From positions 1-44,767 of the forward strand of contig CAIPLM010000157.1 in the NCBI GenBank assembly GCA_903865895.1: a DNA stretch of 44,767 nucleotides, written 5' to 3'. The notes beneath the pieces were generated by a model. It was not told where the DNA came from, made no database searches, and saw nothing but the letters and a program-made list of their open reading frames with translations. The translations under genes were made by a program, and so were the position numbers. How positions within the stretch are numbered: the first letter of the stretch is position 1; each line of letters opens with the position of its first letter. Source of the DNA: an uncultured Rhodospirillales bacterium (GTDB lineage: Bacteria; Pseudomonadota; Alphaproteobacteria; Acetobacterales; Acetobacteraceae). Positions 1-10,883 of this stretch are shown here, one piece after another.

Positions 1-6
1 CCCCTG

Positions 7-25
7 CCAGGGGCCGAGCCCCTGG
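7..25. repeat. Short GC hairpin (8-bp stem)
   Basis: A perfect 8-bp inverted repeat (positions 7-14 and 18-25) closes a 3-nt CGA loop. It has the same design as the hairpins at 181-224 and lies beyond the 3' end of amtB. It looks like a dispersed intergenic palindrome. It has no T-run, so a terminator role is uncertain. Confidence 0.5.
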
Positions 26-37
26 ACCTCTATCAAT

Positions 38-127
38 TTAAGTGGGTTTTGAATGAAGAGAGGGGCCTACTCAGCGGTTGCAACCACCGGGCAGGCCCCT
101 CTCTTCATTCAAAACCAAACCCTTAAG
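38..127. repeat. Long inverted repeat, MITE-like
   Basis: Positions 45-68 and 93-116 are a perfect 24-bp inverted repeat around a 24-nt loop. The loop itself contains the palindrome GGTTGCAACC (76-85). Weaker complementarity continues outwards to TTAAG at 38-42 and CTTAA at 122-126, so the unit is about 90 nt. It carries no coding capacity. It lies about 125 nt or more downstream of amtB. It could be a miniature mobile element, an REP-like palindrome or a strong RNA hairpin. It shares architecture, but not sequence, with the repeats at 20015-20087 and 36647-36725. Confidence 0.7.
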
Positions 128-136
128 TCGAGGGTT

Positions 137-224
137 CCAAGGGATTGAGCTGCGGAGCAGATCAATCCCTTGGCGAGGGTCCAGGGAGCAGCGCTCCCTG
201 GTGGGGTCCGGGGCAAAGCCCCGG
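137..224. repeat. Cluster of three intergenic hairpins downstream of amtB
   Basis: Three stems follow one another. Positions 137-148 pair with 162-173 (12 bp). Positions 181-189 pair with 193-201 (9 bp, 3-nt loop AGC). Positions 208-214 pair with 218-224 (7 bp, loop AAA). The last two resemble GC-rich palindromes common between genes in acetic-acid-bacteria genomes (recalled, not searched). Read from the minus strand they lie just after the amtB stop codon and could end or protect that transcript. Confidence 0.5.
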
Positions 225-240
225 CCCTCCCCTCGGAGAC

Positions 241-1578
241 TCAGCCGATGCGTTCGCCGTGGAGGACCACGTCGAGGCCTTCGCGTTCTTCATCTTCGGT
301 GACGCGCAGGCCGATGACGGCATCCACGATCTTGAGGATGATGAAGGTCACCACAGCTGACCACACGATGGTGGCGCCGACGGCGATCACCTGTTCCCAC
401 AGCTGCGCCATGCCGCCGATGGTAACGCCGTTCGGATGGTCCTTGTCGGCGGTCAGCGGGCCGTAGGCGAAGACACCGGTGAGCAGGGCGCCGACGATGC
501 CGCCGATGCCATGCACGCCGAATGCGTCCAGGCTGTCGTCATAGCCGAGCATATGCTTGAGCGAGGTGGCCGACCAGAAGCAGACCACGCCGGCGACAAT
601 GCCGATGATCAGGGCCGGGCCGGGCAACACGAAGCCCGAGGCCGGGGTGATGGCGACCAGGCCGGCGACTGCGCCCGAGATGGCGCCGAGCACGGAGGGC
701 TTCCCCTTGCTCGCCCACTCGGCGAAGGTCCAGGCCAGCGCCGCGCCGGCGGTGGCGATTTGCGTCACGGTCATCGCCATGCCCGCGCGGCCGTTGGCGG
801 CGGTGGCGGAGCCGGCGTTGAAGCCGAACCAGCCCACCCACAGCAGCGAAGCACCGATCACGGCGAGCGAGACGTTGAACGGCGCCATGTTCTCGGAGCC
901 GTAGCCGAAGCGCTTGCCGAGCACGAGGGCGCAGACCAGGCCGGCGATACCGGCGTTGATATGCACCACGGTGCCGCCGGCGAAGTCAGCCGCGCCGCGC
1001 ACGTTCAGCCAACCGGTCGGCGCCCATACCCAATGGGCGACCGGCGAGTAGACCAGCAGTGACCACAGCGTGATGAACACCAGCAGCGCCGAGAACTTCA
1101 TGCGGTCGGCAAAGGCGCCGGCGATCAGGGCCGGGGTGATGATGGCGAAGGTCATCTGGAACATCATGAACACCGTCTCGGGGATGGTGTTCGTGACGGC
1201 AGCTTCAAGCCCCTTGCCGAGGATGAACGGCTTGTCCCAATCGGCGCCGAGGCCGTTGAGGAAGAAGCGGCTGAGGTCGCCGATATAGGCGTTGCCGTTG
1301 GTGAAGGCGAGGCTGTAGCCGGCGATCATCCAGATCACCGTCACCAGGCAGGTGATGATGAAGGACTGCATCATGGTGGCGAGGATGTTCTTCTTGCGCA
1401 CCATGCCGGCGTAGAACAGCGCGAGGCCGGGGATGGTCATCAGCAGCACGAGCGCGGTGCTGGTGAGCATCCAGGCGGTATCGCCGGAATCGAGCTTCGG
1501 CGCGTCCTCGGCGAAGGCCGGCAGGCTGAGCGCGAGCATCGGCAGCGCCAAAGCGGCGCGCCGGAGGAGTTTCGTCAT
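241..1578 (-). CDS. amtB: Ammonium transporter AmtB
   Basis: Ammonium channel of the inner membrane, 445 aa. A signal peptide with a positively charged start and an LPAFA cleavage region is followed by about eleven hydrophobic segments. Family marks are the DFAGGTVVHINAG signature, which carries the first pore histidine, and FGVHGIGGIVG, which carries the second. I prefer the ATG at 1578, which has an AAGGAA ribosome site in front. An in-frame GTG at 1608 overlaps the glnK stop as GTGA and would add ten residues with no signal-peptide character. It sits directly behind glnK, the classic pair in which GlnK plugs the channel when nitrogen is plentiful, and both probably use the sigma-54 promoter at 2029-2045. 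Confidence 0.97.
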   Translation of the reverse strand: MTKLLRRAALALPMLALSLPAFAEDAPKLDSGDTAWMLTSTALVLLMTIPGLALFYAGMVRKKNILATMMQSFIITCLVTVIWMIAGYSLAFTNGNAYIGDLSRFFLNGLGADWDKPFILGKGLEAAVTNTIPETVFMMFQMTFAIITPALIAGAFADRMKFSALLVFITLWSLLVYSPVAHWVWAPTGWLNVRGAADFAGGTVVHINAGIAGLVCALVLGKRFGYGSENMAPFNVSLAVIGASLLWVGWFGFNAGSATAANGRAGMAMTVTQIATAGAALAWTFAEWASKGKPSVLGAISGAVAGLVAITPASGFVLPGPALIIGIVAGVVCFWSATSLKHMLGYDDSLDAFGVHGIGGIVGALLTGVFAYGPLTADKDHPNGVTIGGMAQLWEQVIAVGATIVWSAVVTFIILKIVDAVIGLRVTEDEEREGLDVVLHGERIG

Positions 1579-1604
1579 GCGGTTGGGTTCCTTCGCTGGG
1601 GCGC

Positions 1605-3687
<2,083 letters not shown>

Positions 3688-4148
3688 CCAGCCATTCTAA
3701 CTCACGCCGCGCGCCGGCAGAAGGCGGCCCAAAACGCTGAAAGCCGGCCCGCGGGGGGGCGCGGACCGGCTTTCTCACGCAGGCGGCCTCTCGGGGAGGG
3801 ATCGGCCGCCGCGACACGCCGACGGCCATTGCGGACCGTCAGCGCGGATCGGAACGCCCGGGAAGGGCGAAACCAATTAATTGTTACGCCCTATTTGGTA
3901 CCGGTGCATCGCGCCCAAAAGGACGTGAATGAGATGAGAGCCATGCGCCGAAAGACGATCTACCCGCCGGCACCTCACGCGGTTCCTAACGGCAGATGAA
4001 GCATCGTCCACCCGGCGGAGCGGACGCGCAGGCATTGGCATCCCCGCGCTGGCACGACGCCTCCCGCCGTGCTTAAATGACTCACTATTGAATTCGCCAG
4101 CCGCGCCGCGCACGACCGCCGCCCGAGGATAAGACAACAGGAGTTTCA
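3688..4148. other. 461-nt non-coding spacer between divergent murJ and glycosyltransferase genes
   Basis: No credible gene is visible. A 9-bp inverted repeat (3739-3747 with 3766-3774) flanks a G/C-rich loop and is followed on the plus strand by a short T-run, so it could be a terminator or structured leader. The stretch 3870-4100 is less GC-rich than the genes and presumably holds the promoters of both divergent genes. I could not assign one with confidence. A 90-aa minus-strand open frame at 3877-4149 has no protein-like features. Confidence 0.5.
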
Positions 4149-6839
4149 ATGAGTTCGGGTGCCGGGCAAGGTCGCATACGGGGCTTTATCGAAGCGGTGA
4201 CGGATGGCGGTATCGCAGGTTGGGCGTTCCGCGAAGGGGATGAAGCTCCCCTTGTGCTGCGGCTTTCGGTCGACGGGCTGCCTTGCGCCGACATCACCTG
4301 CGACGCCGAGCGCCCAGATGTATGGGCGGCCCGCGCGGATGTGCGCGAAGCCAGCGGCCATGGCGCCCGGCTCGGCTTCCGCGCCGCCCTCCCGCCGTCA
4401 TGCTTCGATGGCATGGAGCACCGCTTCGATCTGCTGGTCGAAACCGGCGAGTCGGCCGGGCTTGCCACCATCGGACGGCCCGCGGGGTGGATCCGCCAGT
4501 TCTCCTTCCCGCGCATCGCCGTGCTCGGCCGTGTCGAGCCCGTGGAGAACGGCGCGCTGATTTTCGGCTGGGTGGTGGTGGTGGACCGGCTGGAGGGCCG
4601 CAAGCGCACCGCGAACGAGGTCGATGTGCATAGTTCCAACGGCACCCGGGTGGCGCTCACCGCCGGCATGCGGCGCCCCGACGTCGCCGCCGCGCTGGGC
4701 TGCGGTGAGGATTGCGGTTTCCGCTTCGTCCCGCCGCCCACGCTCTCGGGCCCCGAGGGCGCCACGCTGACCTTCCGGGTGATGCCCGAGGACATCGATT
4801 TCGCCCCCCACCCGATCGCCATTCCGCCGTTTGTGCCGGTCGAACCCAGAATCGAACCCGAACCGCCGCCCGCTGCCGAGCCCGAAATCGCGGCCACCCC
4901 GGAGCCTTTGCCGGAACCGGCGCCAGAGCCGGAACTTGGCCCCCCGCCTGAACCCGGCCCGGAGGAAGTGCCGCCAGAGGCGGCGGCTGAGATGCCGCCC
5001 GAACCGGACAGCAGCGCCGCCGTGCCAGCGGCCGACGAAATGCCCGACGTCGCGGCCGACATCATCGCTGGAACCAGCCTGGAGGACACCGAAGCCGCGG
5101 CCGCCCTGCAGGCGGACCCGGACGATCCCCGCCTACAGTTCACCGGCCTGCCGCGCCGTGCCCTGTTCGGCATCGCAGCCGAACTCGCGGAGAAGCGCGC
5201 CGCGGTGGCGCCGAAGCCGATCAAGATCCCGGAAGGCTATTACGGCACCGCCGTTGAGCAGACCGTGGCCGAGGCATTAGACCGCGCCTTTTACCTCGCC
5301 ACCTATCGCGACGTGGCGGAGGCCGGGTTCGATCCCGTCACCCACTACCTCTCCGCCGGCTGGCGCGAGGGCCGCATGCCGGCGCCGTGGTTCGATACCA
5401 ACCACTACCTCAATGCCAACCCCGACGTGCGCGATGCCGGGGTGAACCCGTTCTGGCATTACCTGCTGAGCGGCCGCACCGAGGGCCGCCTGCCAAGCCG
5501 CCCGGGTGGCTTCCGCCGCGATGCCATCGAATCGGCCGTGGCGCCGGAACTGCGCACCGCGGATTGGGTGCGGCCCACCGCGGTGCTGAAGCTGCTGAAC
5601 GATCATCTGGAGCGGCGGCTCCGCATCACCATTGCCGCCGCCAAGGGCATCGTCATCTCGGTCAGCCACGACCACTACCTGACCTCCACCGGTGGCGTGC
5701 AGCTCTTCATTGGCGACGAGCAGGCGGCCTTCGCGCGCAAGGGGCTGGCCTATCTCAACCTTTCGCCCACCGAGCCGGACCTCGTCTTCGCCGGCGATGG
5801 CTGCACCGGCATGATGCGCCTGGCGCTCGATGGGGAGAGCATCGGCAACGCCTCCTACGAAGACCTCGCCGCCATATTCGCCGGGCTGCAGACGCGGCCG
5901 GGCGAGACCCGCATTTTCGCCGTGCATTGCCTGCTCGGCCATCACCTCGCCCGCCTCACCGCGCTGCATGCCGCCTTCGCGCCGCAGGCCAACTTTTTCT
6001 GGCTGCATGATTATTCGGCGCTGTGCCCCGGCTTCAACCTGCTGCGCAACGACGTCGCCTTCTGCGGCGCGCCGGAGGAGAGTAGCGACGCCTGCCTCGT
6101 CTGCGTCTACGGCGAACGCCGGGCGGCGCATCTGGCGCAGCTGGACGCCATGTTCTCGGCTATCCCCTTCACCGTCGTCGCTCCCTCGCAGCCCGCGCTC
6201 GATATCTGGCAGCGGGCCAGCCGGCTGCCGCACGACCGCGCGTTGGTGCACCCCCATTGCGTGCTGGAGCAGGTGAGCACGCGCAGCCGCACCCTGCCCG
6301 CCCAGGCCTTCGGCCGTGGCCAGAACAAAGTGCGGATCGCCTTCACCGGCTACCCCGTCAACCACAAGGGCTGGCCGATCTTCCTCGATCTCGTGCGCCG
6401 CACCAGCCATCTCGGCTGCTACCAGTTCTTCCATTTCGTGAACCCCGACGCCACGGTGCCGGCGCTCACCACGGTGCAGCGGGTAGATGTGAAGGTGGCG
6501 GCGGATCATCGCGACGCCATGGCCGCAGCCCTCATCGCCCATGAGATCGACATCGTGCTCATCCTGGCCGCATGGCCCGAAACCTTCTCCTACGTCACCT
6601 ACGAGGCACTCGCCGCGCATGCCGACATCATCACCCTGCCCGATAGCGGCAATGTTGCCGCCGTGGTGCTGAAAGAGGGCCGCGGCATCGTCGCCGAGGA
6701 AGCCGCCATCATGGACCTGTTCGAAAGCCTCCGCCTCGTGGAATATGTCCGCCTCCGCTCGGCCCAGGGTATCCCCGGCGGCAAGCTGGTCCATACCGGC
6801 ACCACAGCGACCCTGCTCGACGCCGAGATGGCGGCATGA
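4149..6839 (+). CDS. Multidomain glycosyltransferase with N-terminal beta modules and DxxHYL-type repeats
   Basis: Large 896-aa protein. Residues about 8-95 and 117-228 look like two beta-rich modules of the kind found before glycosyltransferases (GFIEAVTDGGIAGWAF; RVEPVENGALIFGWVVV). Residues about 229-300 form a Pro/Glu linker. Residues about 375-450 carry two copies of a repeat (FYLATYRDV...THYLSAGWREGR and HYLNANPDV...HYLLSGRTEGR), seen in surface-polysaccharide glycosyltransferases. Residues about 490-896 are a GT4-like catalytic region with STGGVQLFIGDEQ near its start and a late EALAAHAD segment in the position of the nucleotide-sugar site. The next gene overlaps by ATGA, so the two are co-translated. 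Donor and acceptor are unknown. Confidence 0.8.
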   Translation: MSSGAGQGRIRGFIEAVTDGGIAGWAFREGDEAPLVLRLSVDGLPCADITCDAERPDVWAARADVREASGHGARLGFRAALPPSCFDGMEHRFDLLVETGESAGLATIGRPAGWIRQFSFPRIAVLGRVEPVENGALIFGWVVVVDRLEGRKRTANEVDVHSSNGTRVALTAGMRRPDVAAALGCGEDCGFRFVPPPTLSGPEGATLTFRVMPEDIDFAPHPIAIPPFVPVEPRIEPEPPPAAEPEIAATPEPLPEPAPEPELGPPPEPGPEEVPPEAAAEMPPEPDSSAAVPAADEMPDVAADIIAGTSLEDTEAAAALQADPDDPRLQFTGLPRRALFGIAAELAEKRAAVAPKPIKIPEGYYGTAVEQTVAEALDRAFYLATYRDVAEAGFDPVTHYLSAGWREGRMPAPWFDTNHYLNANPDVRDAGVNPFWHYLLSGRTEGRLPSRPGGFRRDAIESAVAPELRTADWVRPTAVLKLLNDHLERRLRITIAAAKGIVISVSHDHYLTSTGGVQLFIGDEQAAFARKGLAYLNLSPTEPDLVFAGDGCTGMMRLALDGESIGNASYEDLAAIFAGLQTRPGETRIFAVHCLLGHHLARLTALHAAFAPQANFFWLHDYSALCPGFNLLRNDVAFCGAPEESSDACLVCVYGERRAAHLAQLDAMFSAIPFTVVAPSQPALDIWQRASRLPHDRALVHPHCVLEQVSTRSRTLPAQAFGRGQNKVRIAFTGYPVNHKGWPIFLDLVRRTSHLGCYQFFHFVNPDATVPALTTVQRVDVKVAADHRDAMAAALIAHEIDIVLILAAWPETFSYVTYEALAAHADIITLPDSGNVAAVVLKEGRGIVAEEAAIMDLFESLRLVEYVRLRSAQGIPGGKLVHTGTTATLLDAEMAA

Positions 6840-7918
6840 GCGCGCGCAGCGCCGGGCGGATCGCCTGCTACACCAGCTTCAGCTACGCCTATCTCTCACG
6901 CGCCCGCATCCTGGTCGCCTCGCTGCGCCGGCATCACCCGGACTGGGAGCTCTGGGCCCTGATGATCGACGAGCCGCCCGAGGGGATGGACGAGGCGGCG
7001 GCGCTGGCAGAGTTTGACGGCGTGGTGAAGCCCGCCGACCTCAATCTGACCCGTACCGAGGCCTGGCTGTTCAAGCATGACGTGGTGGAGGCCTGCACGG
7101 CGGTGAAGGGGGCGATGATGGCCCATCTCCTCGCCCGGGGTGCGGCCAAGGTGGTGTATTTCGACCCCGACATCGCGGTCTTTCACCCGATCACCGATAT
7201 TCTCGAAAAGCTCGACACCTTCTCAATCGCGCTCACGCCGCACCAGATCGCCCCCAACCTCACGGATGCGGCGGTGCGCGACAATGAGATCACCTCCCTG
7301 CTCTACGGCGTGTTCAACCTCGGCTTCGCAGCCGTGCGCAATGACGCCAATGGCCGGGATTTCGCGGCCTGGTGGGCCACCCAGCTCTACCGCGCCTGCT
7401 ACGACGAGGTCGCCAGCGGCATTTTCACCGACCAGAAATACTGCGACCTCGTGCCCGCCCTGTTCGACGGCGTGACCGTGATCCGCGATCCCGGCTGCAA
7501 TGTCGCGAGTTGGAACCTCAGCCGCCGCGCCATCCGCTTCGATACCCAGGCGCGGCTGGTGGTGAACGGATCGCCGCTGAAATTCTACCACTTCACCAAG
7601 ATCGGCGGGGTGGGAGACCTGATGACCGAGCGCTATGCCGGCGCCAATCTCGAGGTGTTCGAGATCTGGCAATGGTACAAGCGACAGGTGGTCGCCAAGT
7701 CGGTGCCCGGTATTCCCAAGCGCTACTGGCACTACGGGAATTTCGCCGATGGCACGCCGATCCCCAAGGAGGCCCGCGTGCTGTTCCGCCGGCGGGCGGA
7801 CCTCTACGCCTATTTCGACCACCCCTTCGCTGCCGGCGAGGGCTCCTACCTCGCCTGGCTCGGCCGCGAGCATCCGGAGATGCTCATCCCGGAGGCGGCC
7901 GGCAGCCAAGCGGCTTGA
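6836..7918 (+). CDS. Glycosyltransferase (DxD-type, GT8-like fold)
   Basis: A 360-aa cytosolic protein. It begins IACYTSFSYAYLSRARILVASLRRHHPDW, a nucleotide-sugar-binding beta-alpha start typical of GT-A enzymes. YFDPDIAVFHP holds the DxD-like metal motif. FTDQKYCDLVPALF and KFYHFTKIGG match late motifs of this family. It starts inside the stop codon of the upstream glycosyltransferase (ATGA), implying a shared pathway, probably cell-surface glycan or glycoprotein assembly. Its 3' end overlaps the opposite-strand DUF1272 gene by 35 nt. Confidence 0.85.
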   Translation: MSARSAGRIACYTSFSYAYLSRARILVASLRRHHPDWELWALMIDEPPEGMDEAAALAEFDGVVKPADLNLTRTEAWLFKHDVVEACTAVKGAMMAHLLARGAAKVVYFDPDIAVFHPITDILEKLDTFSIALTPHQIAPNLTDAAVRDNEITSLLYGVFNLGFAAVRNDANGRDFAAWWATQLYRACYDEVASGIFTDQKYCDLVPALFDGVTVIRDPGCNVASWNLSRRAIRFDTQARLVVNGSPLKFYHFTKIGGVGDLMTERYAGANLEVFEIWQWYKRQVVAKSVPGIPKRYWHYGNFADGTPIPKEARVLFRRRADLYAYFDHPFAAGEGSYLAWLGREHPEMLIPEAAGSQAA

Positions 7919-8135
7919 GTTTTCGCGCGGTTGTGGCGGGGAAGCGGCCCAGCTTCTCCGCCGGGCGCACCGGGCGGCGCACCAACTCGCCGCCGCAATT
8001 CGGACAGCGCCCGGCGAGCACACCATCAGCGCAATCCGCGCAGAAGGTGCACTCGAAGGAGCAGATCCGGGCGTCGAGGCTGTCGGGCGGCAAATCCCTG
8101 TCGCAGCATTCGCAGCCCGGGCGCAGTTCCAGCAT
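7884..8135 (-). CDS. DUF1272 cysteine-rich small protein
   Basis: An 83-aa protein starting MLELRPGCECCDRDLPPDS. It has paired Cys motifs (CECC, CTFCADC, CPNCGG), a likely zinc-binding ribbon, as in the DUF1272 family. A longer frame begins at 8219, but homology-like sequence starts only at this ATG. It begins 2 nt after the stop of the substrate-binding-protein gene, so the two are probably co-transcribed. Its last 35 nt run antisense to the glycosyltransferase gene. Function is unknown. Confidence 0.85.
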   Translation of the reverse strand: MLELRPGCECCDRDLPPDSLDARICSFECTFCADCADGVLAGRCPNCGGELVRRPVRPAEKLGRFPATTARKLKPLGCRPPPG

Positions 8136-8137
8136 GG

Positions 8138-9352
8138 TCAGAGCTTCACCAGCGGGCACTCGCCGTCCTTGAGCGAGCGCCAGGCCTCGGCCGGCGGGAT
8201 CACCGCCAGCGGCTGGCAATAGTCGTATTTGCTCTTGGCGGCCGATGGCGCCTTGACCTGCCAGAGATACATCTCGTGCATCACCCGGCCATCCTCGCGC
8301 AGCTTCACGTTGGCGTTGTAGAAATCATTCACCGGCATGGATTTCATCTTCGCCGCCACCGCATCGGCCTCGGTGGTGCCGGCCTCCTTCACCGCCTTCA
8401 GCCAATGCGTCGCCGCCGCGTAGTTGCCGGCATGCAACAGGCCCGGCACCGCGCCGCCCATCTTCGCCCCCCAGCGCGCCGCGAAGGCGCGCGTGGCATC
8501 GGTGCGGTCCCAGTAGAAACTATCGGTATAGACCAGCCCCTCGCACACGCTCTGGCCCAACGAGGCGATGTCGGAGACCTGCATCAGCAGGGTGGCGATC
8601 TTCACGCCGGATTTGCGCATGCCGAATTCGGCGGCCTGCTTGATGCAGTTCTGCAAATCCGTGCCGGCATTGGCGAGCCCGATCACCTTGGCGCCCGAGG
8701 CCTGCGCCTGCACCAGATAGGAGGAGAAATCCGCCGTGCCGAGCGGGGCCCGCACGGCGCCGAGCACCTTGCCGCCCGCCGCCTTCACCGCATCGGCCGT
8801 GTCGCGCTCCAGCGCGTAGCCGAAGGCGTAGTCGGCGGTGATGAAGAACCAGCTATCGCCGCCGGCCTTGGTCAGCGCGGTGCCGGTGCCATGGGCGAGG
8901 GCGAAGGTGTCGTAGCAGAAATGCATCCCATAGGGGGAGCACAGCTTGCCCGTGAAGTCGGACGCCGCGGGGCCGGTGATGTTGTAGATGCGCTTCTTGT
9001 CGCGCGCGACCTGCTGCGTCGCCAGCCCCGAGGAGGAGGCAGCGCCATCGCCGAACGCATCGACGCCCTCATCGGCCCATTGCCGCGCGATGGCGGAGGC
9101 GAGATCGGGCTTGTTCTGCATGTCCGCCTGCAGGATCTCGATCGGGCGGCCCAACACGGAGCCGCCGAAATCCTGCACCGCGAGGTCCACCGCGACCCGG
9201 TTGCCCGGGCCGCCGACGTCGCGGTACGGCCCGCCCATGTCGCTCAGCAGCCCGTAGCGCACCGGCTTGGACGTGCTTTGCGCGCGAATGATCCCCGGCA
9301 GCGCCAGAGTTGCCGCGGCGCCGAACAGCGCGCGGCGTGACACATGTGACAT
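8138..9352 (-). CDS. ABC transporter substrate-binding protein (branched-chain amino acid type, Peripla_BP_6)
   Basis: Periplasmic receptor, 404 aa. The N-terminus MSHVSRRALFGAAATLALPG has a Tat-like SRRALF motif and a hydrophobic stretch ending IIRAQ. The mature part begins PVRYGLLSDMGGPYRDVGGP, as in leucine/amide-type receptors, and continues with the usual two-lobe pattern. The start at 9352 keeps the signal peptide intact; an upstream frame to 9409 adds nothing recognisable. No permease or ATPase genes are nearby, so the receptor is an orphan locally. An MFS gene lies upstream on the same strand. The ligand is unknown. Confidence 0.9.
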   Translation of the reverse strand: MSHVSRRALFGAAATLALPGIIRAQSTSKPVRYGLLSDMGGPYRDVGGPGNRVAVDLAVQDFGGSVLGRPIEILQADMQNKPDLASAIARQWADEGVDAFGDGAASSSGLATQQVARDKKRIYNITGPAASDFTGKLCSPYGMHFCYDTFALAHGTGTALTKAGGDSWFFITADYAFGYALERDTADAVKAAGGKVLGAVRAPLGTADFSSYLVQAQASGAKVIGLANAGTDLQNCIKQAAEFGMRKSGVKIATLLMQVSDIASLGQSVCEGLVYTDSFYWDRTDATRAFAARWGAKMGGAVPGLLHAGNYAAATHWLKAVKEAGTTEADAVAAKMKSMPVNDFYNANVKLREDGRVMHEMYLWQVKAPSAAKSKYDYCQPLAVIPPAEAWRSLKDGECPLVKL

Positions 9353-9427
9353 AGATTTGATCCTCCCCGTTGTGCTTGTTCTGTTTTGCGCAACCCTGCA
9401 CGCCCGCAAGCCTCAACGCAACTCGGA

Positions 9428-10711
9428 TCACCCAGGCCCGACGCGACGGACCTTGCGCGGCGCGGTGATCCAGATGGCGATAATGGCAAGCAGGCTGATC
9501 GCGCCGGCGATGAGAAAGCCGGGGATGTCAGAGCCCAGCCGGTCATGCAGCACGCCCACCACGAAAGGCCCGGCCGCACCGCCGGCGATGCCGGAGAGCA
9601 TCATCGTGCTGAAGATGATGCCGAAATGCCGCCCCTCGAAAATCTCGACGCTGATGGCGCTCATCACGGATGGGATGACGTAACCGAGCGTGCCCTGCGC
9701 CAGCACCATCGCCCATAGCAACAGCGGGTTCGGATACCAGTTCAGCGCGATCAGCAGCGCGTAGGCGAGGGTGAAGCCAAGGCAGCCCAGCGTCCACACC
9801 GGTTCGCGGCCGATGCGGTCTGACAGGGCGCCGAGCAGGATCTGGCCGGGGATGCCGACCAGGCTGACAAAGCCGAGCGCCCAGCCGGCGATCTCGGCGG
9901 AGAAGCCGACATCGATCAGGTATTTGGTCTGGTGCACCTGCACCGCGTACCAGGCGAACATCGCGCAGGTCATCCCCAGCACCAGCCACCAGAACCGGGT
10001 GGTGCGCATCGCCCGCGCCAGCGTCCATTCGGTGCCGGCCCAGGCGGCATCGACGATCGTCACGCGCCGACCCAGCGCCGCGGCCGCCGCCGTTTCGCCA
10101 TCCGGCCGCAGACCGAGATCCTCCGGGCGGCGGCGGGTCAGCAGGTTCAGCGGCACCAGCAGCACGATCGAGACCACCGCCAGCCCGATACAGGCCGGCC
10201 GCCAGCCGACGGTGGCGATCATCCGGCTCATCACCGGCAACAGCACGATCGAGCCGACGCCCACGCCGGCAAAGGCGATCGACATCGCCATCGCCCGGTT
10301 GCGCACGAACCAGTTGGGCAGATAGAGCCCCTGGGACGAGTAGCCGGTGGCAACCGAGGAGCCGCCAACCAGCACGCCGAGCGTGGCGTAGAGGTGCCAT
10401 TGCTCGGTGATCAGCGTCGCCAGGCTCATGCCCAGCGCGAGCCCGACCGCGCCGATCTCCGACACCCATGCCGGTCCCTTGGCATCCATCAGCCGGCCGA
10501 GCATCGGGGAAAGCAGAGCCGAGACCAGGAAGCCGAAGGAGAATGCCCCGGCAGTCACGCCGCGGTTCCAGCCGAATTCATCGAGAATGGGGGGGAACAA
10601 CAGGGAGAAGGCCGTACGCGCATTCACGCCGACCGCCATCGTGACGAAGGCGACGGCTACCACCACCCAGCCGTAGTAAAAAGGGAGACGGCGGGCGAGA
10701 GCGGCGATCAT
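9428..10711 (-). CDS. MFS transporter
   Basis: A 427-aa membrane protein with about twelve hydrophobic segments. It opens LPFYYGWVVVAVAFVTMAVGV, typical of the oxalate/formate-antiporter-like and monocarboxylate MFS branch. The loop 2-3 motif is present as LGRLMDAKGP and its second-half echo as GALSDRIGREPV. It likely exchanges an organic anion. The substrate-binding-protein gene follows 75 nt downstream on the same strand. Substrate cannot be read from the sequence. Confidence 0.9.
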   Translation of the reverse strand: MIAALARRLPFYYGWVVVAVAFVTMAVGVNARTAFSLLFPPILDEFGWNRGVTAGAFSFGFLVSALLSPMLGRLMDAKGPAWVSEIGAVGLALGMSLATLITEQWHLYATLGVLVGGSSVATGYSSQGLYLPNWFVRNRAMAMSIAFAGVGVGSIVLLPVMSRMIATVGWRPACIGLAVVSIVLLVPLNLLTRRRPEDLGLRPDGETAAAAALGRRVTIVDAAWAGTEWTLARAMRTTRFWWLVLGMTCAMFAWYAVQVHQTKYLIDVGFSAEIAGWALGFVSLVGIPGQILLGALSDRIGREPVWTLGCLGFTLAYALLIALNWYPNPLLLWAMVLAQGTLGYVIPSVMSAISVEIFEGRHFGIIFSTMMLSGIAGGAAGPFVVGVLHDRLGSDIPGFLIAGAISLLAIIAIWITAPRKVRRVGPG

Positions 10712-10883
10712 GGGGGCCTCGGGGTTGAAAGTGTTCCGCCGGGACGCACGCCCCGGCGGTTCACGCTCTGTGTCCTTTTCGCGTGATCCACGTTTTATGA
10801 CCTGCCGGCCTCAAACGATCACGCTTGCTCGCCGTCACGCGGCAGAGGCGCGCCGGCCCGGCCGAAGCCGGGGGGGCGGGAGG

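Noticed and set aside
3877-4149. 90-aa minus-strand open frame in the murJ-glycosyltransferase spacer
   Set aside because: No ribosome site, no protein-like hydrophobic or motif pattern, and overlap with the expected promoter region.
10857-10872. Intrinsic terminator after the selenoprotein gene
   Set aside because: A 6-bp stem with a UUCG loop is present 12 nt after the stop, but no U-tract follows, so it is not called as a terminator.
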